Positions 10,500-22,059 of a stretch of DNA of 64,000 nucleotides are shown piece by piece; positions within the stretch are counted from its first letter, which is position 1; each line of letters opens with the position of its first letter. The DNA is taken from assembly GCA_021432635.1 (NCBI GenBank), contig MU270047.1, forward strand, positions 496,001 to 560,000, in the 5' to 3' direction. The translations under genes and the position numbers were made by a program. The notes below the pieces were generated by a model. The model was not told where the DNA came from. It was given only the letters and a program-made list of their open reading frames with translations, and did no database searches. The stretch is from Thozetella sp. PMI_491 (lineage: Eukaryota; Ascomycota; Sordariomycetes; Chaetosphaeriales; Chaetosphaeriaceae).

Positions 10500-13400
10500 A
10501 TGCTAAACCCTATCTCCTTCCGGCCGGGGCCGGTAACCTTCTGGACTACCCTCGTCTACCTGGCCCTGCTTATTCCCGTCATCGTCATCAACGAGACAGT
10601 CCCGCCTGCGCCGGCTGAGCACCCCGGCGTCAATCTAACCGAAGCTTGGCTCGACCTCGCCACCCTCACCAAACATTACCACCCTTTCAACAGCCACTAC
10701 AACGACGTAGTGCATGATTGGCTGCTGGCGCGAACCAAAGAGATTCTAGTCTCGAATGGCGTTTCATGGACTCAGGAGGACTTCCGGCCCGGCAGGTACA
10801 GACTGCAAGATCTTGATCCAAGTCACCCATACTAACCGGCCCGTAGTCCTAGGAAAGATGCCGATGTTACTGTATTCGACGACGTGGTGGCGAACGCGAC
10901 CTTCCTGTTCGCCGGTTCCACGGGCCCGAAGGGTGGAATGGCCGCCTACTACGAAGGCACTAACATCTACGTTTATATCAAGGGCTCAGAGGACGAAGAC
11001 ATAACATGGTGGGACACAAACGACGTGGACCCGTCCAGGTATAGTGGAAAAGGTCTCACGCTGGTCAACGCTCACTACGACTCGGTCGCCTCCGGCTACG
11101 GCGCCACAGACAATGGTATGGGCGTCATCACCCTGCTGCAACTAATACGATACTTTACCGGCCCTGGGAACCAGCCCAGGAGGGGCATTGTTGCACTCCT
11201 GAATAATGGCGAAGAAGATTTCCTATATGGAGCCCGCCTCTTCGTGCGTAGCCCGCTGCTACCGTACATCCACACCTTCCTCAATCTCGAAGGCGCTGGA
11301 GCAGGCGGTCGCGCGCTCCTGTTTCGGACGAGCGACCAGGAGGTCACGGCAGCATACGCTGGGACCGAGGACCCCTTTGGCACCGTCATCACCTCGGATG
11401 CGTTCGGCTTAGGCTTTATCCGCAGCCAAACGGACTTTGTTGTCTTGGATGGCATCTACGGTCAGCGTGGCTTGGACTTGGCCTTCTACAACCCGCGCTC
11501 GCGGTACCACACCAACCAAGACGATATCACGCACACTTCCCGGAGGTCCTTGTGGCACATGCTCTCGGCTTCGATCCATACAATGGAGAACCTGTCAGGC
11601 GACATGGCCGGCAACTTTGACGGGCCGCGGCCGGACGGAGCTCGCGACAAAGTGGACAACGGCACGCCGAGTGACGGCGTGTGGTTCGATATTTTCGGAA
11701 AGGGCTTCGTGCTCTTCAACCTACGTGGAATGTTCGCGTGGTCTCTTACTGTGCTTGTTGTGACGCCGTTGGCCCTGCTGCTTGTCACGTACCTTCTGCA
11801 CAAGGCCGACAAGTACTATTTCTTCACGTCTCGCATCAGGACCTATGAGCAGCCTGACTATGAGCCTGTGTCATTAGCTGGTTGGAAGGGCCTCTTTCGC
11901 TTTCCGCTCGCCCTCGGGTTTGCCGTGGCCCTCTCACTCGGGGCAGCGTTTTTGCTGCGTAAAGTGAACCCGCTAATCATCAATAGCAGCAGGTACTCTG
12001 TGTAAGTCCCTCGTGGCCGTTTTCCGCAAGATGTCGGAAAGCTAACACTGAAGTAGGTGGGGCATGTTCTTCTCCTTATTCTACGTCTCCTTCTGGGCCA
12101 TCATGCGAGGCGCCAACTTCGTTCGCCCTAGTGCCCTTCATAGGGGCTACGTCAATATTTGGCTCTTTGTGCTCGGCTGGGCTGTCCTGGTGGCTATCAC
12201 TGTCTATGAGGACCGTTTTAGGATTAGTGCCGGCTACATCCTCGTCTTCCTACAGTCAGCCATCTTCCTCTCGACCTTGATCACGCTCCTGGAGCTGTTT
12301 GCTCTCCCCAAGAGAACCACCTGGGGCCAGCAAGCTCGGGAGGACCACGAGGCAAGGCACCAGCTTCTTGGAAGCAGTTATCATAGCGAGGATCTCATCT
12401 CCCCAACTCCGGGCGAGGCCGTGACTCCTCTGGCTCGGGAAGAGGAGCATGACTCCGAAGATGAGGGGCCGAATGAGTCTACACCGCTTGTGGGTGGCAA
12501 CTCTAGCAATGACAACACCAAAGTAACCTTTGCGACAACCTATCGGCGCTCCATATCGGCGGTCGTGAATGCTGCCCGCAAGGCCAACGTGAGCAAGGGC
12601 GACTCACCGTTCGAGAGTGAACAGGCCTGGTCAGCTCGGCTTCCATCGTGGACATGGTGGTTCCAGTTCCTGCTGCTAGGCCCCATAATCATCGTCCTTG
12701 CCGCGCAAGCGGGCCTAACGCTCGTTGATGCGATATACCAGACTGGCTACGACGGCAGCAGCACACTCTTCCCTTTTTTGCTCATGATTGGGATTAATAT
12801 TTTGATTCTGCTGCCCCTGAGCCCTTTTATACACCGCGTCACACACCACATACCTGTCGTTCTCTTGGTTGTCTTCATAGCCACCCTCACCTACAATCTC
12901 GCGACATTTCCCTACTCCGCGAACGCTAGACTGGTCACCATGTTTCAGCAGACGGTTGACCTTGACACAGGTGTCGCCTTGACCCATTTCCACGGGCTCG
13001 ATGAGTACGTGCGTGCAATTGTTGCCGAGATGCCCTCGGCCTCCGGAAAGGAGTTATCCTTCGGCGAGGGCAGATATCCAGGCACGGTCGACTGCCATTA
13101 CGATTCCTCGCTTCTGAAGCCGAACCTAGGCGCGGCAGACGAGAAGCTTGTGACAATCAATGTCACGCGTGGCGCAGGAAACAAGGCTACCTTTGAGATC
13201 GACGCCGTTGATACCAAAGGGTGCTTCCTTGACTTCGATTTCCCCCTGACCAGCTTCACAGTTCGCGGCTCGTCGGGGTGGGAGGAGCGCTTCGGGCATT
13301 ACCCCGACAATGGCATCGGCCAGATCAAGCTTTGGCGCCGCAGCCGTGGGAAACCATGGGTCGTGGACGTTGAGTGGGCGGACCTTCCCCCGGCTGACGG

Positions 13401-13572
13401 GAGCGCCAGGGGGCTAGGAGGCCAGTTGCTCTGTGATTGGAGTGATGCCAACACGCCTGGGAACATCCCTGCCTTTGACGAAGCACTCAAGTTCGCGCCT
13501 ACGTGGGCGGCAGTATCGAAGAGAGCGGAAGGGCTTGTGGTGGGAACTAAGAAGTTCAAGATTGAGTCATGA
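10500..13572 (+). CDS. PFF1: Vacuolar membrane protease, peptidase family M28 (PFF1 type)
   Basis: Exons: 10500-10795, 10847-12001, 12057-13572; 988 residues, normal for the family. The start [17 protein letters not shown] is the family's own; a first membrane helix follows at once. The lumenal M28 domain shows the metal ligands in NAHYDSV (His175, Asp177) and ATDNGMG (Asp187), the acidic pair in LLNNGEEDF (Glu221/222), and YHTNQDD near its end. About eight further membrane segments follow, interrupted by an acidic, Ser-rich cytosolic loop (around 12400-12520), and then a C-terminal lumenal domain. The yeast homologue sits in the vacuole membrane; the natural substrates are not known. The 51-nt first intron has CTAAC, which also gives an in-frame stop if the intron is retained. 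Confidence 0.92.
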
Positions 13573-14392
13573 TGGGTTAGTGTTGTGATACGAAGCATAT
13601 TCTTGGCCTGGCGTTGGGGCGTTTTTGGATTGGCCAAGCACGACCGCCGTCTGCCCCCCGTTCTGTACATTATTGCGTCTCCGGCCTTCGCATCGGAGAA
13701 GTGGTTGAAGACAGCTTCGGTGGTAGCGGAACATGCCGCTTAGTTTTGGTGCGTATAAGTGTACTAGAACACGCGAAGCGGATGCCTCCCCCTATAACAC
13801 TTATTCATTGTGTACGCTGAAGCTGCTCGCTACCTATGGATACTTGAGGACCAAATCTAGCTGTGTTTTCTGCTTTTAATTGACCGCTGTCCCATGCTGA
13901 CCGAGATAACGTGCTCGCCAGGGCAATGCTAAGGCACCAGGACATGCATGGAATGTCGGGCCATGTGATAGATGTGTGTTTGGATATGGATGGCGTTCTA
14001 GGATAGCGCTAAGCCGACTCCAACCGGGCGGGTTCGGTGGGTATTCAGCGAGCTCGGTGTGTTCCGGAAGTCGCCAAACCAGAGACGGGGGGGCCCTAAC
14101 TCGGAGAGCTTCCGTAGGCGGAACGGATCGGACGCGATAGGCAAAATCAGACTAAATTTCTGCCATACGACACCGACCAAATTTTCGAAAGAACGACAAA
14201 CGTTCCCTTGTCGGATGTAAATCTTCCTGGACTCCCTAATCTGGCTCAGTCGACTGTATGCCGCTGTTGAACTATCTGTAGAGCGAACGAGGGACGAAAA
14301 AAAAATTAGGGGGCGGAATCCACAGCAACCAGCATTGGATGACCTTGCGAAAGGGGCTCCCCCACGGGAATAAACAAACAGGGGCGGGGACG
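13573..14392. other. Intergenic, no gene seen
   Basis: No coding frame is supported. A run of nine A's near 14297-14305 lies just before the next gene. An ATG at 14339 is in frame with that gene and is discussed there. Confidence 0.5.
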
Positions 14393-16906
14393 ATGGCCGC
14401 CACCGCCGGTCGTCATCGCATCCTCTTTCTCGACGCCTATGACTCGTTCTCCAACAATATCACGTCCCTCCTCACGACCCTGCTGGACGTTGATGTCTTT
14501 GTCCTGCCTATAGACTCCCCGCTGCCGGACCCGTCACTGCCTGGCTTTGCGGAAGCCTTTCGGAAGGAACTAGCGCACTATGACGCCGTCGTATGTGGGC
14601 CCGGCCCGGGCTCACCGGAGAACGGCGCCGATGTTGGGCTCATGGAACACGTCTGGCGGCTGGGCGAGGAGGATCTGCTCCCCGTCCTCGGGGTTTGCCT
14701 CGGCTTCCAGAGTATGGTGGCGGACAGCGGCGGCAGGGTCAGGAGGCTTCAGAAGGGACTGCACGGCATGGTGAGGGACATCCTACACGCCAGGGAGATC
14801 GAAGGCGGCATTTTCAGCGGCGTCGGGCGGTTCCAGGCGACATTGTATCACAGCCTCTGTATCGACATTGGACAGGACCAGATCCCCATGGACGAGTGGC
14901 CGGTGGCAAGGTGGACGGCATCTCCCGCCTATCCCCATGTTGTGCCCCTGGCCTGGATAGAAGAACGACGGGAAGAGGGGGCAGAGCGTATCCTGATGGC
15001 AGCGAGACATGCTGTGAAGCCATTCTGGGGTGTTCAGTACCATCCCGAGTCGGTGTGCACGGAAGAAGAGGGCAACAAGGTCATATCCAACTGGTTTCGC
15101 GAAGCCGTCCTCTGGAACCGGCTCCACGGAAGAACGCCCCTGCCTGGCCGCGACATCCTGGCTAGGAATGCCAGGAAGCCCAGTTTGTTGGCCCAACTCT
15201 CGCCCCAACACAGAGCGCAGTCGTGGTGGCAAACATGGGGTGTTGACAGCCTCTACGAATCGAAGAAGATACCTCTTCCTACGCATATCCAGATCACCCA
15301 CGTCCTAGAGATCCTGCAATCTGGCGCAAAGGAAGATTGCATCGTCTTGGACTCCTCTAATGCCGCCGCCTCGGCCTTTGCGAAAGCTGACGTGCGTGGC
15401 CGATACAGCATCATGGCGCTAGAGGCAACAGAGGCACTGAATATCGAATACCACGCGGGCGACAACTATGTATCGCTGAAGCTGGCTGGCGAGAAGAGAA
15501 ACGACATGCCTCTGCGGTTAGAGAAGGTTACATTAGGTCATTTCAAAGACATATGGGGCTTCTTAGCTCATTTCCAGCACGCGAGGCGGCTTGAGGTCGA
15601 CCCAAGACATGATCACACGCCATTCCTCGGCGGTTTCATGGGATATATCACTTACGAGCAAGGCTTATACGATATCGGCGTGCCGCTTCGAAACGCTAGA
15701 GGACACCACCGCCCCGACGTTTGTCTAGCTTGGGTGACCAAGAGCGCTGTTATTGATCACACCAACAGAGTGCTCTACATTCAGCATCTACGACAGCCCG
15801 CGAAAGAAAAGAAAGAGTCGTGGGTCGAGCGTACCGCGGCAAGACTCGTGGCATCTCCGGTATGGCGGAATGGCTGGGGGACTGAGTCTCACACCCTTCG
15901 AAAAGCCCCAGCTTCTCCGAGGCTACGTCGGCTATCTAAGTCGTCCATTCAGACACCTCAGACGGCAGAGTATGAAAAGAAGGTCCAGCTATGCCAGGAG
16001 TTCATTGCTGCCGGGGAATCCTACGAGCTTTGCCTTACAGACCAGACCAGAATTGCACGATCAAGGGGCATAGAATCCCATCACGGCGGGTTCGAGACTA
16101 GCTACCAAAAGAGTAGTCAGCTGCCTTCCATGGCCGGTCGTGGCTCTTGGGATCTCTTCAAGTCACTGCGCTCGCGCCAGCCGGCGCCCTTCGCTTCCTA
16201 CCTCCGTCTCGGAGGGGCTACTCTCGTTAGTGCCTCTCCAGAGCGCTTCTTACAGTTCGATCAAGACGGACTGTGCTCGATGCGACCAATGAAGGGCACT
16301 GTGCGCAAATCTGACGCTGTGTCCACGCTAGAAGAGGCCGAGAAGATCCTGCACGTGCCGAAGGAGGAGGCCGAGAATTTGATGATTGTCGATTTGGTCC
16401 GTCATGACCTCCACGGCATATGCGGTGCAGGAAATGTGTCAGTTCCGCATCTCTTGAAGGTGGAGGAATACCAGAGCGTCTTCCAGATGATCACGGTTGT
16501 CGAGGGTCGACTGCCCCGACCCGAAGGAGCAGAAGTCGAGACCGAATACGGCGGCCTGGATGTCCTCGCCGCGAGTCTGCCCCCGGGGAGCATGACGGGT
16601 GCTCCGAAGAAGCGGAGCTGTGAGCTGTTGCAGCAGATCGAGGACGGAAAGGAGAGAAGCCTATACTCTGGGGTTGTGGGCTACATGTGCGTGACTGGGG
16701 CTGGAGACTGGAGCGTCACGATCAGGAGCATGTTTCGCTGGGACGATGAGCAGGCCGGGGCTTCTGATGGAGGTGAGAAGGAGCAGGAGGTCTGGCACAT
16801 CGGAGCCGGCGGTGCGGTCACCATACTCAGCACACCGCAAGGCGAGAGGGAAGAAATGTTTACAAAACTGGCGGGACCACTTGGCGTTTTCGGGGAGTCT
16901 GGTTGA
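14393..16906 (+). CDS. ABZ1: Aminodeoxychorismate synthase (fused PabA-PabB)
   Basis: This is one intronless frame of 837 residues. The N-terminal third is a class I glutamine amidotransferase: nucleophile Cys102 in GVCLGFQSM and His217/Glu219 in QYHPES. The rest is a chorismate-binding domain with PMKGTVRK, ENLMIVDLVRHDL, PGSMTGAPKKRSCELL and YSGVVGYM. Lys634 in PMKGT is the PabB-type active lysine, which anthranilate synthases replace with Ala, so the product should be 4-amino-4-deoxychorismate for p-aminobenzoate and folate. The fusion of both subunits is the usual fungal and plant arrangement. I chose the ATG at 14393 (gacgATGgcc) because the amidotransferase strand begins right after it; the in-frame ATG at 14339 would add 18 mostly basic residues. 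Confidence 0.93.
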   Translation: MAATAGRHRILFLDAYDSFSNNITSLLTTLLDVDVFVLPIDSPLPDPSLPGFAEAFRKELAHYDAVVCGPGPGSPENGADVGLMEHVWRLGEEDLLPVLGVCLGFQSMVADSGGRVRRLQKGLHGMVRDILHAREIEGGIFSGVGRFQATLYHSLCIDIGQDQIPMDEWPVARWTASPAYPHVVPLAWIEERREEGAERILMAARHAVKPFWGVQYHPESVCTEEEGNKVISNWFREAVLWNRLHGRTPLPGRDILARNARKPSLLAQLSPQHRAQSWWQTWGVDSLYESKKIPLPTHIQITHVLEILQSGAKEDCIVLDSSNAAASAFAKADVRGRYSIMALEATEALNIEYHAGDNYVSLKLAGEKRNDMPLRLEKVTLGHFKDIWGFLAHFQHARRLEVDPRHDHTPFLGGFMGYITYEQGLYDIGVPLRNARGHHRPDVCLAWVTKSAVIDHTNRVLYIQHLRQPAKEKKESWVERTAARLVASPVWRNGWGTESHTLRKAPASPRLRRLSKSSIQTPQTAEYEKKVQLCQEFIAAGESYELCLTDQTRIARSRGIESHHGGFETSYQKSSQLPSMAGRGSWDLFKSLRSRQPAPFASYLRLGGATLVSASPERFLQFDQDGLCSMRPMKGTVRKSDAVSTLEEAEKILHVPKEEAENLMIVDLVRHDLHGICGAGNVSVPHLLKVEEYQSVFQMITVVEGRLPRPEGAEVETEYGGLDVLAASLPPGSMTGAPKKRSCELLQQIEDGKERSLYSGVVGYMCVTGAGDWSVTIRSMFRWDDEQAGASDGGEKEQEVWHIGAGGAVTILSTPQGEREEMFTKLAGPLGVFGESG

Positions 16907-17432
16907 CAACACCGAGTGAACCGGAAGGGGGATTATCTAGATGATAACTCAACGTATCACGAGAAAAGGGACACGGATAGACTGGTTGGTAATCTTAAAG
17001 CGTTATAGCATAGACTCAAGACCTCAACGGAAGAATCTAGACAGATGATATACTGCTCTGCAGGGTTTTTGTGTCTTGGTCGAGCAAGTTTCCCAAGACC
17101 TGCGCTCATATAAGGAAAATGCAAGTTGGATGCCTGTGAAAGTGGTTGGGTGTCATGCCTGGTTGGGCCCTTTCCAATCGTCCGAGTCTCACCCGCCGAA
17201 AGGATGCCATTCTGCGCCACCACCCTGGAAGTCGCCCGTAAGTATTCGTACAAAGCATCGTCAGAATGCTCTCAAATAGACGCTACATAGCCACCACCCA
17301 CGTGGGTCTTCCTCTCCGCCTCTCTCTCTCTCTCTTTTGCTCTGTTGCGTCTCTCTGTCGCTCTGTAACATCTCTCCGTCTCTCTGTCGCTTTCTCCATC
17401 TCGCGTCCGGCGCACCGCTAGCCCAAGGATGC
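16907..17432. other. Convergent intergenic spacer
   Basis: The spacer lies between two convergent genes and should hold both polyadenylation regions. It contains the pyrimidine tract listed separately. No gene is seen. Confidence 0.5.
17318..17400 (+). repeat. Imperfect TC-rich simple repeat
   Basis: About 80 bases consist almost only of C and T built on TCTCTC and GTCTCTCTGTCGC units. On the minus strand this is a purine-rich tract just after the Vps55 stop codon, so it would lie in that gene's 3' untranslated region. Confidence 0.7.
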
Positions 17433-17888
17433 TTAGAAGTCCTGCTCCTCCTGGAAGAACATGGTGAAGCTGATGATCGTGCCGTAGATGAGCAGGCCGC
17501 CGATGACCGACATCACCATGGCGCCAACTTCGATGATGCCAGAGTGTGCCAGGACAACTGGGAGAGCTATTCACATACGTCAGCACCTGGAATATACTCC
17601 TTTCTCCCCGTGAACCTAGAACGATAACTTACCAATGCCCATTACCACGAGGAATCCAGTGCAGAAGCGCCCAAGATCTAGCACAGCGGCGCCTGAGCTT
17701 TCGACAAAGTCATCTGGGTTGGCGCACCGGCTGCATATCCAGTTGGGCACGGGTGCCAGCACATAGGTGGCCACGACGAGCAGTGGGTAGTATGCTTTCC
17801 ACAGCGCACACGACAGGATCACCAGGAGGAAGCCGACGGCGAGGACGAAGGAGAGGGCGATGATGGTCTTTAGGCCGGCGGTCGGCAT
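17433..17888 (-). CDS. VPS55: Vacuolar protein sorting-associated protein 55 (Vps55/LEPROT family)
   Basis: Two exons on the minus strand, 17888-17633 and 17566-17433, split by a 66-nt intron with GTAAGT, CTGAC branch and ATAG; 129 residues, close to the yeast protein. Four membrane segments are visible: MPTAGLKTIIALSFVLAVGF, the ALWKAYYPLLVVATYVLAP region, GFLVVMGIALPVVLAH, and VMSVIGGLLIYGTIISF. The family signature CANPDDF is present between segments two and three. Vps55 forms an endosomal membrane complex with Vps68 and supports transport from late endosome to vacuole. The frame is open upstream of the chosen Met, but the family begins here. It is divergent from the proteasome gene. Confidence 0.93.
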
Positions 17889-18522
17889 ATTGGGCGAGGT
17901 GAGATTTGGGGAGCCCGATAGGGTTTCTTTATTGTTCGGGGTCCGGAGGACGAGGCGATGGGGGTAACGGAGGAGGGGTTTGGCGATAAACTGCGCCGTG
18001 GGCCGAGCGGGTCGACTTGGATGGCTGTTCGCAGGCGAGAGGGGACGTGGGTGAGAAAAGAGCTTCGGAAAGAATAAACAAAAGAGAAAGCTGCTATGCG
18101 CAGATTGCGGCGGTTCGGAGGATCGCACCTGGAGGTCTGGAGGTTGGATGATGGGCTGTCGGTTCTGCGCTCGCTCTGGATCCCACGACGACAACGACGT
18201 CGTCAGCCTTGGCCCTTGGGTGGGCCATGTTTCCAGAGCGCTGAACCCCAGCTGCGGTGGTCTAGCCTAATTAGTACTAGCGCCCCGTTTGTTGCACCTC
18301 CCCAGCAGGCTTTGGCCCCATAATTCATCTGGCGAGGCAGGTACGAAGCTTGGAGCTGCCTACGGCTGGGAAACCGCGGAGCTCTCTCAATCCTCAGACC
18401 CCCCCCCAAGACGAACTCGAACAAACTCAGCGACCACATCTGACGGCGACGAATCTCCCCTACGGAACATCTTGAGACCCCCATAGCCACGCTAGCCGGA
18501 CCTTTGTCGCGATCCTGCCACC
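17889..18522. promoter_or_regulatory. Divergent promoter region of VPS55 and the proteasome gene
   Basis: The 634 bases separate two outward-facing start codons, so both promoters must lie here. I looked for the yeast Rpn4 proteasome element and did not see a clear copy. Confidence 0.45.
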
Positions 18523-19509
18523 ATGTTTAGAAACAACTACGATAACGATTCCGTCACATTGTAAGCTCCGACTGTCTCCTCCCCGGTCAACATTTCGCGG
18601 ATCTAGGGACTAATAGAACCAAGCTCGCCCCAAGGCCGGATATTTCAGGTTGAATATGCGGGCGAGGCGGTCAAGCAGGGCTCAGTTGTCGTGGGCATTG
18701 CCAGCAAGACACATGCCGTGCTCGTAGCCGTGAAGGTAACAACAACTCGCCCTTCCCCCAGAGCCTTGTGATGCAAACAATCACTGGCCTTGTTCCCACC
18801 CTCTTGCTCAGATATAGGCTGACGTTCTGGCCCTCTTACCTAGCGCAACGCCGAAGAACTCTCGTCGTACCAAAAGAAGCTCTTCCCCATCGACGAGCAT
18901 GTCGGCATCGCCATCGCCGGTCTGACGTCGGACGCGCGCGTGCTCTCCAACTTCATGAAGCAGCAGTCGCTCGGCCACCGGCTAACGTACGGACGGTCCA
19001 TCCCCGTCCGGTCACTGGTCGACATGATTGGAGACAAAGCCCAGGTCAATACGCAGCACTACGGCAAGCGACCTTACGGCGTCGGCCTGCTGGTAGCGGG
19101 GGTCGACGACCGGGGCCCGCACCTGTTCGAATTCCAACCCAGTGGCATGACGGAGGAGATGGTGGCGTTTGCCATCGGTGCCCGGTCGCAGATGGCGCGC
19201 ACATACCTCGAGAAGAACATCGACGCCTTCGCCGACTGCGACCGCGAGGAGCTCGTGCGCCACGGCCTCAAGGCGCTTAAAGAGAGCCTCGTGCAGGACC
19301 GCGAGCTGACGGTGGAGAATACGACCGTCGCCGTGGTGGGTGTGACGAAAGCGGCCGACGGCACCAAGAAGACGGAGCCGTTCAAGGTGTACGACGGCCA
19401 AGAGGTCAGCGAGTGGATAGAGAGCGTGGCGGACGACAAGGAGGGAGGCGACGACGCGGAGGGCGGCGAGCCCAGCGCGAGCGGCGAGGGCATGGAGGTC
19501 GATGGTTAG
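18523..19509 (+). CDS. PRE5: 20S proteasome subunit alpha type-1 (PSMA1, yeast Pre5)
   Basis: Exons: 18523-18560, 18624-18735, 18844-19509; 271 residues. The subunit belongs to the outer ring of the 20S core and has no catalytic threonine. The N-terminal alpha signature reads [13 protein letters not shown] then [19 protein letters not shown], followed by [12 protein letters not shown]. Later landmarks are [34 protein letters not shown] and the acidic C-terminal tail typical of this subunit. In intron 1 the TAG that overlaps the CTAAT branch site is ignored and AAG at 18621-18623 is used, which is required for the Phe-Ser-Pro-Gln-Gly reading. It is convergent with the LOG gene 400 bp downstream. 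Confidence 0.94.
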
Positions 19510-19908
19510 AGAGGCTTGGCGAGGTCGCGTGCGGCCACGAGGGCACCATTCTACCGGGCAGGCGACGCTGTACACTACTTAGAGGCTCATGAAATGGGAT
19601 ATGCTTTGCCGGCGTTTCTGTCGTCCTCAAACACTGCGGCAGGGCTTACGCAAGCCATTCACTACGCCCTCTCGGCCGCCAGCACAAGCCCTATGCAGTG
19701 TGAAGATGTGTTAGGCTCAGGTAGCTCGGTCGCATCCTAGCTAGGCGCCGTATCAACGCTCCTCGGTAGACTGTTAGGGGCATTACTAGGGTGTCTACTA
19801 GGCGCAGCCAGTGTTAACTACGTGCCAGGAGACCACTGAAAATGAGAACCTGAATAAGGAATAACGAGCGGAGTGTATTTTGGCCTAGCACACCGCCTTG
19901 ATTTCTCT
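19510..19908. other. Convergent spacer
   Basis: It holds the 3' regions of two convergent genes. No gene is seen. Confidence 0.5.
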
Positions 19909-20788
19909 CTATTCATTGCCCCATTGCAACTTGAACGTCGACGCCGAGACCTTGTATTCTCTAAGAGCCTTTACCGAATCCTCGGCCGTCTTGGCCTCCA
20001 CCAGGATGTCGACATTTGCTCCCTTGATGAATCCCTCGCTAGCGCTCTTCCGTATCCAGTCCAGCAGGCCATCGTAGTACCCATCTATGTTTAGCACACA
20101 AATGCCCTTGTCATGGATGCCGAGCTGGTTCCAGGTGACCGTCTCGAGCAGCTCCTCCATGGTGCCATACCCGCCGGACAGGGCGATGAAGCCGCTGCCT
20201 GGCCCGCCCTGGATCACCTCTTGCGCCATTATCATCTTGCGCGTGTGCATGTCCTTGACGACCGTGGTCCGGCCAAACACCTGCTCCTCGGGTATAGCTA
20301 GGCCCGATCCAGAGCGCCCGTCGGCCAGCGTCGACTTGTACGTCCCGTCCCGCTCGTACTTAACAAGTGCCTCGGGGATCACGCCGTGGACTGAGTCTGG
20401 GCCTGAGAGGGAGACGAGTGTCTTGGCCACCTCACCCATAAGGCCGACAGTGCCTCCGCCGTAGACTAGAGCTCGGTTAGCTGCAGGAAGCCAGAATTTG
20501 CACAGGCAGAAGGACGTTTATATATTTTATTTTTCCACTTCCGGAGGTTTCTCTACATGAAGAAGAGGAAATAATTGTCCCCCGAAAGGACTTACCAAGG
20601 GCAATATTGTTCGTGGCCATAACACGGGCGAGAGCGCGAGCCGCCTCCATGTGCGCTGGGCTGCTGCCCGGAGACGAGCCGCAGTAAACGCATATCTTGG
20701 TCCGGCGTGAACCATCAGGGTTGAGGTTGGACGGGGTAGCCGTCCCCGACGCCGGGATGACCAGCGGGGTGTGGCCGCCGGACTCCAT
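19909..20788 (-). CDS. LOG-family nucleoside monophosphate phosphoribohydrolase
   Basis: Exons on the minus strand: 20788-20596 and 20465-19909; 249 residues. The Rossmann-like LOG fold shows KICVYCGSSPG, LVYGGGTVGLMG, the MHTRKMIM segment with the catalytic-site Arg, and GGYGTMEELLE with its Glu. LOG enzymes release adenine-type bases from ribose monophosphates and can make free cytokinins; older annotations call them lysine decarboxylase-like. Here the usual PGGYGT motif reads SGGYGT, a variant I believe also occurs in other fungi. The acceptor TAG at 20468-20466 is preferred over a GAG only 5 nt behind the branch adenosine, and gives the canonical ALVYGGG. Whether this protein makes cytokinin is not shown by sequence. 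Confidence 0.87.
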
Positions 20789-22059
20789 TGTGTAAGATTG
20801 TCCGATTCGTGGGCTATAGTAGAGGCTCGATGGTCCTGACGGCGAAAGCTAGCAGAAGAAGAGGGAGGGATATGCTCTTGAGTCTAGGTACGCCAAGCTA
20901 TAAATCGGCTTGTTCGGACGCAGGGTCGTGAGTGCCAGGTAGAAAGAAGTGAGTCACGCGGCAACTACACTAAAAAGTACAAACAATGCCGACCTTTGGA
21001 GCGGGTACGGGTAGAGGAAGGGGTGAGGGGAAAGCGGTGAGAGTGGCCGGAAGAGAGAAAGGAAGCTACAGATACCTACAACCTAAGGGTGCGGAGGAAG
21101 TCGCAACTGGTGTTTAAGTATCTTATATATCTATCCGGAGGGGGAGGGGGGGGGCGGCATTCTTTGCGGTCACGGACCGGAGGCGGCTGGCGAGCAGCCG
21201 GGGTGGCTAGTCCGAGAGCCAATTCACCATGACGAGGTACATTACATTATAGGTATTCTTCCCCCTACCCTCACACTTCCTATCATACTGGGTGTCCTGC
21301 TGACCAAGGGCCTAGGCCGGACTTGCATACATAAACAGTTTCGAATTGGCGAACGATTGGCCCGGGAAGGTGGTCGACCTTATGACAAGGAACTTGGGAC
21401 GCAGCCAGATGCCACGTCAAAGATCCCCTCGTCAGGCACTCTTTTTTTGGGCGTTGGAAGCAGTTCCCGCCAGTGACTGTGCAAGTACCAAGATATAGTT
21501 TAGCACTGACGGAATGGTGAGTGCAGCAAACTTGCAATCGGTATTTTAGCCCGCTTCGCTCCCCAGAACTGAGAAATGTCTCATATGAGGCCCTACCATG
21601 TACCGCTTGTATTGGACGGGATGGTCCCTCGGGCAGGCAGAGTACGTATCTAATACTACGAACCTGCCCTTGCTGGCCCCTCGCAAAACTGAGTTGGAGA
21701 AACGAGGGTTTGGGGGAAGGGCGTCGGGCACCGTGGCGCCCGATCAGACTGTGATTCGCCGGGTCTCCGTGCTATTCCCTCTCTGGGCTGGTCTCCCGCT
21801 AAGAGGGGGCGGGGGCTGGGGTCAGTCTCGGAGGCGGATAACGACATCGGGTGAAAAATCGCCGCTGGCCTTTTCGTTGTACCCTCACACCTCACTCAAC
21901 CCTCCAGGTGTGCCCGAACGCAGTGTGCCGTCGCGGAACCAGCAAGCCGACTCACACCTTGCCTGACGATCCGGGTCCCCGCGACGCATCTATCAGATTG
22001 TCTTCTATCCTTCCTTTCTCGTCGAACAGAGCAGCGAGGGCTGTCATCGCGAAGTCAAG
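20789..22059. other. Divergent intergenic region
   Basis: It lies between two outward-facing genes and must contain both promoters. A G-rich tract occurs near 21137-21155. No coding frame is supported. Confidence 0.5.
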
